Shown one piece after another: positions 10,591 through 19,145 of a DNA stretch of 64,000 nt. Location of the stretch: assembly GCF_000424585.1 (NCBI RefSeq), contig NZ_AUKE01000013.1:1-64000 (forward strand). Reading direction: 5' to 3'. Each line of letters starts with the position of its first letter. Position 1 is the stretch's first letter. The notes beneath the pieces are model-generated. The model searched no databases. It had not been told where the DNA came from and saw nothing but the letters and a program-made list of their open reading frames with translations. Position numbers and translations under genes: made by a program. This stretch comes from Butyrivibrio sp. MC2013 (GTDB lineage: Bacteria; Bacillota; Clostridia; Lachnospirales; Lachnospiraceae).

Positions 10591-11331
10591 TCAGCCTTTT
10601 AGAGCTTTTGTATTCTCCAGATATTTATCCCTGATCATATTCCTGAAATACTCATGTATCTTCTTTTGATCATCAGCTGAGAGCTCGCTAAAGCGGACAG
10701 GAGGCAGATACTCAATAGTGACTCTGGCAGACTTTATCCAGGGGAAATGATTCTCAAATACATCTCTGGAGCCTGAGATCACCATGGGTACAATGGGACA
10801 ATCTGTTCGCTGCGCCGGTTTAAAGCTGCCCTTGTGGAAGGGAAGCAGGTCATCTTCCTTGTCTGATCTGGTACCTTCAGGGAAAATGCAGATTGAGGTG
10901 CCGCCCTTTATCATATCTATGGCATCAAAAATCACCTGAGCGCTCTGCTTGATATCGGACCTGTCCATAAAGAGGCAGTTCATCAGGATCATCCACCAGC
11001 CAAGGATTGGCACTTTCTTTACTTCCTTTTTGGCAATATAGCCTGTGGGTCCTTTTACCAGAGGATAGCTGATCACAGTATCAAAGTCGCTCTTGTGATT
11101 GCCTATATAAAGAACCGCTTCATCTGTAGGAATATTCTCACGACCCTTGACAGTGAGCTTTATGCCCGCTATAAATGAGAGGACCTTAAATGCAAGGGAA
11201 ACATTAAATAATGCTGCACGGGATGCGGCATTTTTATTAAAATGTCTGATGATAAACATTATCCCTATAACGGGAATTGATAGTACCAGAAAGACTGCAA
11301 GAAACAAAACTGCAATTATAAGTCGTAACAT
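10591..11331 (-). CDS. plsC: 1-acyl-sn-glycerol-3-phosphate acyltransferase
   Basis: Transfers an acyl chain to lysophosphatidic acid at the inner membrane. The acyltransferase motifs are intact: GNHKSDFDT (a variant of NHxxxxD, with HKSDFD) and FPEGTRSD. An N-terminal hydrophobic helix (about residues 3-25) anchors the protein. I start it at 11331 because AAAGGAG lies just upstream there; a longer in-frame start at 11370 lacks a ribosome binding site. It is divergent from pyrC and shares a short intergenic region with it. Confidence 0.9.
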   Translation of the reverse strand: MLRLIIAVLFLAVFLVLSIPVIGIMFIIRHFNKNAASRAALFNVSLAFKVLSFIAGIKLTVKGRENIPTDEAVLYIGNHKSDFDTVISYPLVKGPTGYIAKKEVKKVPILGWWMILMNCLFMDRSDIKQSAQVIFDAIDMIKGGTSICIFPEGTRSDKEDDLLPFHKGSFKPAQRTDCPIVPMVISGSRDVFENHFPWIKSARVTIEYLPPVRFSELSADDQKKIHEYFRNMIRDKYLENTKALKG

Positions 11332-11369
11332 TTTACTCCTTTGATCAGAGGCATATATAATTATTATCA

Positions 11370-11384
11370 CTAAAGTGACTTTAG
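11370..11384. promoter_or_regulatory. Small palindrome between plsC and pyrC
   Basis: CTAAAGTGACTTTAG is a perfect 6-bp inverted repeat with a 3-bp centre, located 39 bp upstream of the chosen plsC start. It could be an operator for the divergent pair; no regulator is identified. Confidence 0.35.
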
Positions 11385-11516
11385 CCCTGATTGTACTAGA
11401 TCACATATATATTTTTGAATCTTTATCCCCTGCATATGTATTTTGACTTGCCTCAAACTAGACGTATATGGGATAGAACTGTAAACATTATAATAGTGCA
11501 GATGGAGATAAATCAA

Positions 11517-12800
11517 ATGATAGTTGTAAAAACCGGCAATATTATTGACCCTTTGACTGATGATCGCTATAAAGGTGATGTCATTATCGGAGATGATGGA
11601 AAAGTAGCAGACATCGTAAGAGAAGGAGAACAAAGCCCTCTGGATGTCACAGGCGCTGTTATTATAGATGCATCCGGCCTTATGGTAAGCCCGGGACTGG
11701 TGGACGGTCATGTGCATTTTAGAGATCCCGGCCAGACAGCCAAGGAGGATATCATAACAGGAGCCGCTGCAGCTGCTGCAGGGGGATTTACCACTGTGGT
11801 CATGATGGGCAACACTATTCCTGCTATGGATAATAAGGACACTATCAGCTATGTACTGGACAGGGCAGCGGAAACAGGTATCAGAGCATATGCCTGCGGC
11901 AACGTGACAAAGGGCATGGCTGGCAGGGAGCTGGCTGATTTGTCTGAACTCTCTGAGGCAGGAGCTGTTCTTTTTACCGATGATGGTAAGCCTCTTACAG
12001 ATAAGGAGCTGATGTTGGAAGCATGCAGACAGGCAGCAGAGCTTGGCAAAGTGGTGAGCCTCCACGAAGAGAATCCCGAATACATCAGCGAGAACGGAGT
12101 AAATGCCGGGGAAGTGGCAGCGGCTATCGGCCTGAAGGGCTCTGACAGGATGGCTGAAATATCTATGGTAAAAAGAGACATTGATATAGCAAGGCAGACA
12201 GGTTGCGAACTGACCATTCAGCATATTAGCACGGCAGAAGCTGTGGACCTGGTCAGGAAGGCAAGGGCAGAGGGATTAAGGATCCATGCAGAGGCTACTC
12301 CTCATCACTTTAGCCTGACTCAGGACGCCGTCCTTATAAAGGGCACCCTGGCCAAGATGAATCCGCCTCTTCGTTTGGAGTCTGACAGACAGGCCATAAT
12401 AGAGGGTCTCAGAGACGGCAGTATAGATATGATAGCTACAGATCACGCTCCTCACACCATGGATGAAAAAAAGAGAGCCTTTAAGGAAGCGCCAAGTGGT
12501 ATCATAGGACTGGAAACAGCGCTGTCACTGGGCATCAGGGAACTGGTCAATAAGGGATATCTGACCATGCCCTGCCTTATCAGGAGAATGACAGAGGCTG
12601 CAAGGGTATATGGCCTTAAGGGCGGCAGGATAGAGAAGGGAAGGGAAGCAGATATAGTGATATTTGACCCTGAAGGAGAATGGACCGTTCCTGCAAAGGG
12701 AGCCTCCAAGGCTACAAACAGTCCCTTTATCGGAGAGAAGCTGCCCGGAGTGATAAGATATACTATCTGCGAAGGCAAGATCATATACAGGTCCTGCTGA
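11517..12800 (+). CDS. pyrC: Dihydroorotase
   Basis: Zinc enzyme that cyclises carbamoyl aspartate to dihydroorotate in pyrimidine synthesis. The metal-binding GHVHFRDPG motif is near residue 60, the later metal His residues lie in IHAEATPHH, and the catalytic ATDHAPH is present. About 427 residues, normal for the class I type. The start at 11517 has GGAG nine bases upstream; longer in-frame starts at 11415 and 11502 are less favoured. A -10 like TATAAT occurs at 11489-11494. It heads a pyrC-pyrK-pyrD cluster. Confidence 0.94.
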   Translation: MIVVKTGNIIDPLTDDRYKGDVIIGDDGKVADIVREGEQSPLDVTGAVIIDASGLMVSPGLVDGHVHFRDPGQTAKEDIITGAAAAAAGGFTTVVMMGNTIPAMDNKDTISYVLDRAAETGIRAYACGNVTKGMAGRELADLSELSEAGAVLFTDDGKPLTDKELMLEACRQAAELGKVVSLHEENPEYISENGVNAGEVAAAIGLKGSDRMAEISMVKRDIDIARQTGCELTIQHISTAEAVDLVRKARAEGLRIHAEATPHHFSLTQDAVLIKGTLAKMNPPLRLESDRQAIIEGLRDGSIDMIATDHAPHTMDEKKRAFKEAPSGIIGLETALSLGIRELVNKGYLTMPCLIRRMTEAARVYGLKGGRIEKGREADIVIFDPEGEWTVPAKGASKATNSPFIGEKLPGVIRYTICEGKIIYRSC

Positions 12801-12871
12801 TACAGATGTGGTTCAATGTCATAAGGGGATATTTATAAATAAACATATATATATTACAAAGGAAGAGGTCT

Positions 12872-13666
12872 ATGAAAAAGAAGATCAGCTGCAGGGTATT
12901 ATCCCAAAAAATGATTGCAAAGAATATATATGATCTGAAAGTGGAGAGCGAACTGGCAAAGGACGCTGTCCCCGGGCAGTTTGCCGGTATATATACAGGA
13001 GACGGCTCTATGCTCCTGCCAAGGCCTATCAGTATCTGCGGCGCAGATAAGGAGCAGGGGATACTCAGATTTGTATACAGGATCCAGGGCAAGGGAACAG
13101 CTTTTTTCTCAGGCTTAAAGGAAGGAGACAGGTTGGATATACTGGGACCTTTGGGTAACGGATACCCCATTGAGGAGGCTGTAGGAAAGCGCGCAGTACT
13201 TATAGGAGGCGGTATAGGTGTACCTCCCCTTCTGGAGATGGCAAAGAGATTGTCAGAGCTTGATGCAGACAAGGCACCCTCAGCTATAGATATAGTCATG
13301 GGTTACAGAGACAGTGAGACCTTCCTTTCAGATGAATTTAAAAAATACGGCAATCTGATCATAGCAACAGATGATGGAAGCGTGGGAGTACACGGAACAG
13401 TAACGGACGCCCTTAAAGAGAAGGCTGTCACGGACGGCGTGATCTACGCCTGCGGTCCCATGCCTATGCTAAGGGGACTGGCCTCATATGCAGGTGAGCA
13501 TGAGATGAAAGCATATATATCGCTGGAAGAGCATATGGCCTGTGGAGTGGGAGCCTGCCTTGGATGCATAGTAAAGACCAGGGAGGTGGATGGTCATTCT
13601 CATGTGAAGAATGCTCGTATATGCACAGATGGTCCTGTGTTTGACGCAGAGGAACTGGACCTGTAA
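12872..13666 (+). CDS. pyrK: Dihydroorotate dehydrogenase B electron transfer subunit
   Basis: FAD and [2Fe-2S] subunit that lets the class 1B PyrD use NAD+. The FAD-binding RPISICG motif is near residue 50, a nucleotide-binding GGGIGVPPLLEMAK near residue 110, and the iron-sulfur Cys cluster near the C terminus (CGVGACLGC then ARIC). 264 residues, usual length. The gene lies 71 bp after pyrC and 36 bp before pyrD, so the two subunits are made together. Confidence 0.95.
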   Translation: MKKKISCRVLSQKMIAKNIYDLKVESELAKDAVPGQFAGIYTGDGSMLLPRPISICGADKEQGILRFVYRIQGKGTAFFSGLKEGDRLDILGPLGNGYPIEEAVGKRAVLIGGGIGVPPLLEMAKRLSELDADKAPSAIDIVMGYRDSETFLSDEFKKYGNLIIATDDGSVGVHGTVTDALKEKAVTDGVIYACGPMPMLRGLASYAGEHEMKAYISLEEHMACGVGACLGCIVKTREVDGHSHVKNARICTDGPVFDAEELDL

Positions 13667-13702
13667 GAGTAATGTAGACTAAACTGAGGATAGGAAGGGT
13701 AT

Positions 13703-14605
13703 ATGAATACAAAAGTAACTATTGCAGGAGTAGAATTTAAGAATCCCGTTATGACAGCCTCCGGTACCTTTGGTTCCGGGGTAGAATATGGAGAATTTGT
13801 GGACCTTAGTAGGCTGGGAGCTGTAGTCACAAAGGGAGTGGCAGATCATCCCTGGGAGGGTAACCCGGTTCCCAGAGTAGCAGAGACAGCCAGCGGCATG
13901 CTCAATGCCATAGGACTGCAAAATCCGGGAGTAGATGTTTTTATAGAGCGTGACCTGGCTTTTCTTGAAGGCTATGATACCAAGGTGATAGTCAATGTAT
14001 GTGGTCACAGTGAAGGGGAATACCTTAATGTAGTAGAGCGCCTCTCGGATGATGACAGGGTAGCTATGATGGAGATCAATGTATCCTGCCCTAATGTCAA
14101 GGAGGGCGGCATAGCCTTTGGTACCAGGCCTGATGCTCTCTTTAATATCACAAAGCTCCTAAAAGAGCATAGCAAAAAGCCCCTGATCATGAAGCTCTCT
14201 CCCAATGTGACAGATATAAAGGAGATGGCAAAGTCTGCAGAGGCAGCAGGCGCAGATGCTATATCCCTGATCAATACCATCACAGGTATGAAGATCGATA
14301 TTTACAAGAGGAAATTCGCCCTGGCCAATAAGACAGGAGGACTCTCAGGTCCTGCCATCAAGCCTGTGGCTGTGAGAATGGTATATGAGGCATCTCACGC
14401 TGTGAATATTCCTGTCATTGGTATGGGAGGCATAGCTACTGCAGAAGATGCTATAGAATTTATCATGGCAGGAGCCAGCGCAGTTGCAGTGGGCGCTGTT
14501 AATTTTCACAATCCCTATGCGACAGTGGAAGTAATAGAAGGCATAGAAAAGTACATGAGAGATTACAATGTATCTGATATTGCTGACATCAGAGGCATAG
14601 TCTGA
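13703..14605 (+). CDS. pyrD: Dihydroorotate dehydrogenase, class 1B catalytic subunit
   Basis: FMN TIM-barrel enzyme oxidising dihydroorotate to orotate. The catalytic Cys is in the NVSCPNVKEGG motif near residue 130, and the flavin-phosphate region reads GMGGIATAEDAIEFI. 300 residues matches class 1B. It follows pyrK with which it forms the heterotetramer. The start has GGAAGGG upstream. A strong GC-rich hairpin terminates the cluster at 14680-14700. Confidence 0.95.
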   Translation: MNTKVTIAGVEFKNPVMTASGTFGSGVEYGEFVDLSRLGAVVTKGVADHPWEGNPVPRVAETASGMLNAIGLQNPGVDVFIERDLAFLEGYDTKVIVNVCGHSEGEYLNVVERLSDDDRVAMMEINVSCPNVKEGGIAFGTRPDALFNITKLLKEHSKKPLIMKLSPNVTDIKEMAKSAEAAGADAISLINTITGMKIDIYKRKFALANKTGGLSGPAIKPVAVRMVYEASHAVNIPVIGMGGIATAEDAIEFIMAGASAVAVGAVNFHNPYATVEVIEGIEKYMRDYNVSDIADIRGIV

Positions 14606-14679
14606 TCCTCTTGTCTAAAAGGGGCGGCAGTCACAAATATAAATAGTGATGAGTAAACCATATATGCACGCCAAAAACA

Positions 14680-14703
14680 GGCCCGGGGATAAACCGGGCC
14701 TAT
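14680..14703. terminator. Bidirectional terminator between pyrD and the reverse gene
   Basis: GGCCCGG (14680-14686) pairs with CCGGGCC (14694-14700). The site lies between convergent genes, with T and A stretches further out. Confidence 0.6.
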
Positions 14704-14729
14704 TCCTTTGAGTAATACAATATGAACTT

Positions 14730-15374
14730 TTATTTGACTTCTGATAATGATACGCCTGCTTCTTCGGCCATCTTATCAAAGCCTTTGAGGACTGCTTCAT
14801 AGGTCTGTTTGGAGATCTCAGGGAGTTCTCCGCCCCAGGTATCTGCAGCCTTCCGGTAGCCCTTTAAAAAGGCATCGCGCATCTTTTCAATCTGAGCAGG
14901 GTCTCCGCCTGTCAGTGCATTGGCGAAATCTAGTATCCTTTCGGATGTCTGCTTGACGCCCCAGTAGCCATTTTCAGAGATATCTTCCTGGGCCTGCTTT
15001 TTGGTCTCGGCATCGACTTCGAAATCGCCGCTGGCGAGGAATTTCCACATATCAGTGGCTCCCTCTGTGCCGCTGTTTGCCCGGCCAAATGCAGTAACCT
15101 GTTTGTTGAGCATCTTATTTACGATGTTCAGAAGGTTCTGCTGCTGTGCTGCCTGGTCTGCCTTAAGCTGCTGTACCAGAGCAGAATCGGGGCGGTAGGT
15201 GCGTTTGGCAGGCGCCGCATTACTCTCGGCCTGCTTGTCCGATCTGTCATAGACCGCGCTAACATCCTTTTTAGCATCGGATTCTTTCTGGCTTTTCTCC
15301 TTGGCAGTTACTTCGGGAGACAGATACGCTGTTTGCAGATTGTCAGTTGCTGTGTTGATTGAATTTACGCTCAT
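14730..15374 (-). CDS. Uncharacterised 214-residue protein with disordered N-terminal half
   Basis: I do not recognise a named family. The first 75 residues are rich in Lys, Ala, Glu and Asp with no hydrophobic signal, suggesting disorder. The remainder is helical, with GYWGVKQTSERILDFANAL and GYRKAADTWGG, and looks like a compact folded domain. The start at 15374 follows GGAAAGGAG. It has no operon partner on its strand. The N-terminal MSVNSINTATDNLQ resembles small surface or flagellar-export associated proteins in motile Lachnospiraceae, but that is only an impression. Confidence 0.7.
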   Translation of the reverse strand: MSVNSINTATDNLQTAYLSPEVTAKEKSQKESDAKKDVSAVYDRSDKQAESNAAPAKRTYRPDSALVQQLKADQAAQQQNLLNIVNKMLNKQVTAFGRANSGTEGATDMWKFLASGDFEVDAETKKQAQEDISENGYWGVKQTSERILDFANALTGGDPAQIEKMRDAFLKGYRKAADTWGGELPEISKQTYEAVLKGFDKMAEEAGVSLSEVK

Positions 15375-15598
15375 CAGGGACTCCTTTCCCGCGCTACATG
15401 AGCACGAACATTATTATCCGGTTTGTATTTCGGCTGATCTTTCGTTTTAGAATAGGTCTTGTTGAGATTTTTTTGCGGAAAATATATCATGATATAGGAG
15501 ACATGACACGGATCTGCATATAAAGCAGCCACGGCATCTGCTGTATATGATCCGGACAAACAAGCAAAATGAGCAATATGATATACGAGAGGAAATCC

Positions 15599-16915
15599 AT
15601 GATTACTGTTAAAGCTTACGGTAAGATCAATCTGGCACTGGATGTGACTGGCAGAAGAGATGACGGCTACCACCTGGTCAGGATGATAATGCAGAATTTA
15701 GACATATATGACACCCTGACCTTTGAGAAGAACAGCGAGGGCAGAATCATACTCACAGCTGATAAGCCCGGCGTACCCACAGATGAACACAATCTCATAG
15801 TCAAGGTTGCGCAGCTCCTTAGGGAGAAATACAATATCTCAGAAGGCGTCACAGTGGACCTCAAAAAGAGGATACCTGTGGCAGCAGGCATGGCAGGGGG
15901 AAGCGCAGATGCAGCCGCTGCCTTTGAAGGTATGAAGAGACTTTTTGACCTGCCCCTTGAAAAGGTAGAGATGTGCAGGATGGCTACTCCCCTGGGCGCG
16001 GATATCCCCTATTGTATCATGGGAGGCACCATGCTCTCTGAAGGCATAGGCGAGGTGCTTACTCCCCTCAGGGATCTGGCGGACTGCCATATCCTGGTGG
16101 GTAAGCCATCAATAGATGTATCTACGGGATGGGTATATACAGAGTATGACAGCATGCCTGCCGATACACATCCCGATATAGACAGGATGTGTGCTGATAT
16201 AGAAGAGGGTAACATAGGGGGCATATGCACCGGCCTCTACAACGTGCTGCAGCCTGTGACAGAGGGCAAGTATGAAGTTATAGGCAGGATCATAGATATC
16301 ATGAAGGCAGAAGGCGCAGACGGCTCTATCATGACAGGCAGCGGTCCCACAGTATTTGGTATATATACAGATGAGGCAGCAGCCAAAAGAGCCTATGAAA
16401 AGCTGTATGCATCCGGTTTGTGTCCTGAGCTCTTTTTGACAAAGCCCATTAATCCTGCTGCTAACTCAGATTCTGCCGCGACCGGAGCTGAGTCTGAAAA
16501 GAGGGTTACAGTTAATATTAAAGGTTTGCACAAAAGGGGCGGCGGAAATGATGAGACCATCGAGAGCAGGAGCGGCGCAAGGCTCATAAGAGAGGAAGGC
16601 TGCATTGTGATCGAGGGCGATATGCAGGATGAGAGCACGGGGGAAAGGACGGCCACTAATTTCAGGATCTGGAAGGACAAGCTCAAGATGATCCGTAAGG
16701 GCGATTTCTCGTCGGTGATGGTATTTGAAGAAGGACAGGACCATCATAGCAGTTACCGTACTCCTTATGGTGATACCGACATGCGTGTCAGCTGTAAGAC
16801 CCTAAAGCTTGATACAGATGAGAATTCAGGCACTCTTAGGGCACATATTGATTACGAGCTCTATCTGGATGGCGATAAGAGCTCTGACAGCAGCATCGAT
16901 ATTATTGTAGAGTGA
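15599..16915 (+). CDS. ispE: Fusion of IspE kinase with a DUF1934/YwiB-like domain
   Basis: The first 300 residues are 4-diphosphocytidyl-2-C-methyl-D-erythritol kinase of the non-mevalonate isoprenoid route: AYGKINLALDV at the start, the GHMP ATP loop PVAAGMAGGSADAAAA near residue 95, and the C-terminal TGSGPTVFGIY. After a short Ala/Ser-rich linker (near residues 300-310) a second domain begins (VTVNIKGLHK) that resembles DUF1934, a small calycin-like beta-barrel normally encoded alone. The reading frame is continuous and no internal start with a strong ribosome binding site is obvious at the join. The start at 15599 follows GAGAGGA. Confidence 0.85.
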   Translation: MITVKAYGKINLALDVTGRRDDGYHLVRMIMQNLDIYDTLTFEKNSEGRIILTADKPGVPTDEHNLIVKVAQLLREKYNISEGVTVDLKKRIPVAAGMAGGSADAAAAFEGMKRLFDLPLEKVEMCRMATPLGADIPYCIMGGTMLSEGIGEVLTPLRDLADCHILVGKPSIDVSTGWVYTEYDSMPADTHPDIDRMCADIEEGNIGGICTGLYNVLQPVTEGKYEVIGRIIDIMKAEGADGSIMTGSGPTVFGIYTDEAAAKRAYEKLYASGLCPELFLTKPINPAANSDSAATGAESEKRVTVNIKGLHKRGGGNDETIESRSGARLIREEGCIVIEGDMQDESTGERTATNFRIWKDKLKMIRKGDFSSVMVFEEGQDHHSSYRTPYGDTDMRVSCKTLKLDTDENSGTLRAHIDYELYLDGDKSSDSSIDIIVE

Positions 16916-16980
16916 TGATAAATGTCTCTTATGGCAGGCATTGCTCTGCTTTGAGAAAATGATGATCATGGCATTATAAA

Positions 16981-17010
16981 AGCTGATATCCAAATGGGTA
17001 TCAGCTTTTT
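16981..17010. terminator. Bidirectional terminator
   Basis: AGCTGATATCC (16981-16991) pairs with GGGTATCAGCT, followed by five T residues, with A residues on the other side. It serves ispE on the plus strand and the convergent gene on the minus strand. Confidence 0.8.
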
Positions 17011-17050
17011 ATAATGCGACGAGCGCTTATCTATTTGGTTTGTGATGAAA

Positions 17051-17602
17051 TTATTTGATCTGTTTTGCTCCTGCCTTTTCCTGAGCCTTTTCCAGTGCTC
17101 TCTTCCAGAAGCCCTTCTTCTTTTCCTCCTGAACTACTGTCCTGGAACCGTGGAGTCCTTTGACAGAGGAAACATATATGCCGGATACGCTGGCCTTTAC
17201 TTCCTTCTTTTCAGGTACTGAATCAAAGATCTTGGAATCGCAGATCAGGTTCATGACCTGGGGACCTACCTTGACCTTGAGGATGGGGAGCTTCTGCCTG
17301 CGCATGAGCTTGGGCACTGACTGAAGTGCCTGAGCCGGAAGTCCTGCTTCATTCATCTTCATCATCTTCTTGCTGATAACAAACATGGATATAGTCTGCT
17401 TGGTAGCTTCGATCTGCTTCTCCATGTCAGCGGATTTCTCTTCCTGATTCTTGTAGTAGATAAGAGCTGCGGTGAAAACTGCTGCCATTATAAAGAGCAT
17501 AACCGCAAGTACCGGATGACCGCTTACAAAGAATGCTATAACGATCGCCAGTGCGATCAGATCCCCTACGATATACGGCCAGTATTTCTTGATAACGTTC
17601 AC
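17051..17602 (-). CDS. Membrane protein of unknown function
   Basis: About 183 residues with two closely spaced hydrophobic segments near the N terminus (residues about 8-25 and 28-48), then a Lys-rich cytosolic helix and a small C-terminal domain that ends very basic (KKKGFWKRALEKAQEKAG). I favour a GTG start at 17602 because GGGAGG lies seven bases upstream; an ATG at 17626 would add eight residues without a better signal. The topology suggests a membrane-anchored cytosolic domain. No known catalytic motif is visible. Confidence 0.7.
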   Translation of the reverse strand: MNVIKKYWPYIVGDLIALAIVIAFFVSGHPVLAVMLFIMAAVFTAALIYYKNQEEKSADMEKQIEATKQTISMFVISKKMMKMNEAGLPAQALQSVPKLMRRQKLPILKVKVGPQVMNLICDSKIFDSVPEKKEVKASVSGIYVSSVKGLHGSRTVVQEEKKKGFWKRALEKAQEKAGAKQIK

Positions 17603-17803
17603 AAAAATAACCTCCCTGAAAAACAATGGTAAAGAATAACATTAACACTATATCATTTTTTTAAGTGCGGGTAAAGAATATTGTACAAGCTGACACTTTA
17701 AAGCGGACGTGAGTTATGGTAATATTGACATGTTGTTCTAGGGCTCATCTGAACCTTTAAAACATATTATCTATAAAACTATGATTGAAAAGAAGGAAAA
17801 GTT

Positions 17804-19072
17804 ATGAAAAAGAGAAAGCTTGCTGTATTAACAGCTGCATGTCTGATGGGCGCCGTTGTGGCAGGATGTGCAGAAAACGGGGACAATAAAGAGCAGGAGA
17901 ATACCGCTGATGCTTCCGGCGAAGCTACAAGCGAGGATGTGACTGCAGAAGAAGTAGAAGAGAACGAAGAGGGCGCAGAGGCAGGAGAGGCAGGAGAGGC
18001 AGCTGCAGAGCCTGTTACCGTATTTGGCGAAGACGCCTATATCAGCTACTACAACTTAGATGAGTATGTAAAGCTGGGCGAGTATGAAGGCGTAGAGATC
18101 AAGGTAGAGCCTGTAGATGTTACAGACGAAGAGGTTGATAATGAGATCACTGCTAATTACCTCTCCAGGATCACTGAAGAGGTAGAGGGCAAGGCAGTTG
18201 AGAACGGTGATATTGCCAATATCGATTATGAAGGCAAGTATGCTGATTCCGGAGAAGCTTTTGAAGGCGGCACAGCTCAGGGCTACGACCTGACCATCGG
18301 TTCAGGAAGCTTTATAGCAGGCTTTGAAGAAGGTCTTATAGGCGCAGAAGTAGGACAGACACTGGATCTGAACCTGACCTTCCCTGAGGATTATCATAGC
18401 GAAGACCTGGCAGGCAAGGACGTGGTATTTACAGTAACAGTCAACAGCATCAAGGCTCCTGCAAAGGAAGTGACTGATGATAATGTAGGCAGTCTTGCCA
18501 TCGAAGGCGTAGAGACAGTTGCTGACCTTAAGGCTTATGTCAAAAACGACCTCACAGCTACAGAGCAGAATAAGTATGACAATCAGGTATCTAATGATGC
18601 CATGCAGGCTGCTGTTGATAACGCAGAGTTCCTTCAGGATTTCCCTCAGCCGCTGGTAGACAGATATGTACAGATGTATGAGAACAGCCTGAATTACAAT
18701 GCTCAGATGATGTCTTACTATACAGGTCAGACTATGACAGGTGATGAGTATCTTGAGCAGTATCTGTCTATACAGGGAGAAGATACGCAGGACCTTGATT
18801 CCTACAAGAATAAGGTTGCAGTAGATCAGCTCAAATCTACCTTTACAGCATATGCTATTGCCGCAGAGCAGAACTTTGAAGTAGCTGCAGAGGATATTGA
18901 TAATGAGATCAATACAGCACTGGCTTCTTCCGGATATTCATCAATTGAGGAATATGTCCAGAACTACACAGATACAGTAGGAATGGATGTAAGACAGCTG
19001 GTAGAAGAGAGCATCATAGACGAAAAGGCTATCCAGTACGTATCACAGCTTGCAGTAGTAAGCGCACCGTAA
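17804..19072 (+). CDS. Surface lipoprotein with FKBP and trigger-factor C-terminal domain
   Basis: A lipoprotein signal (lipobox VVAGC, Cys near residue 22) is followed by an acidic spacer rich in Glu and Ala, an FKBP-type peptidyl-prolyl isomerase domain (GDIANIDYEGKYADSGEAF, LTIGSGSFIAGFEEGLIG), and a long helical trigger-factor-like C-terminal domain. It looks like a trigger factor rebuilt as an extracytoplasmic foldase, so it should act on exported proteins outside the membrane. 422 residues. The start has AAGGAAAAG upstream. No cytosolic ribosome-binding N-terminal domain is present, which argues against it being the housekeeping Tig. Confidence 0.88.
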   Translation: MKKRKLAVLTAACLMGAVVAGCAENGDNKEQENTADASGEATSEDVTAEEVEENEEGAEAGEAGEAAAEPVTVFGEDAYISYYNLDEYVKLGEYEGVEIKVEPVDVTDEEVDNEITANYLSRITEEVEGKAVENGDIANIDYEGKYADSGEAFEGGTAQGYDLTIGSGSFIAGFEEGLIGAEVGQTLDLNLTFPEDYHSEDLAGKDVVFTVTVNSIKAPAKEVTDDNVGSLAIEGVETVADLKAYVKNDLTATEQNKYDNQVSNDAMQAAVDNAEFLQDFPQPLVDRYVQMYENSLNYNAQMMSYYTGQTMTGDEYLEQYLSIQGEDTQDLDSYKNKVAVDQLKSTFTAYAIAAEQNFEVAAEDIDNEINTALASSGYSSIEEYVQNYTDTVGMDVRQLVEESIIDEKAIQYVSQLAVVSAP

Positions 19073-19145
19073 TATCGTTTATCAAAATCTTTTAAGGCCG
19101 GTATTTTGATGAACATCAAATAAAAAGAATAGAGAGAATAAAAAG

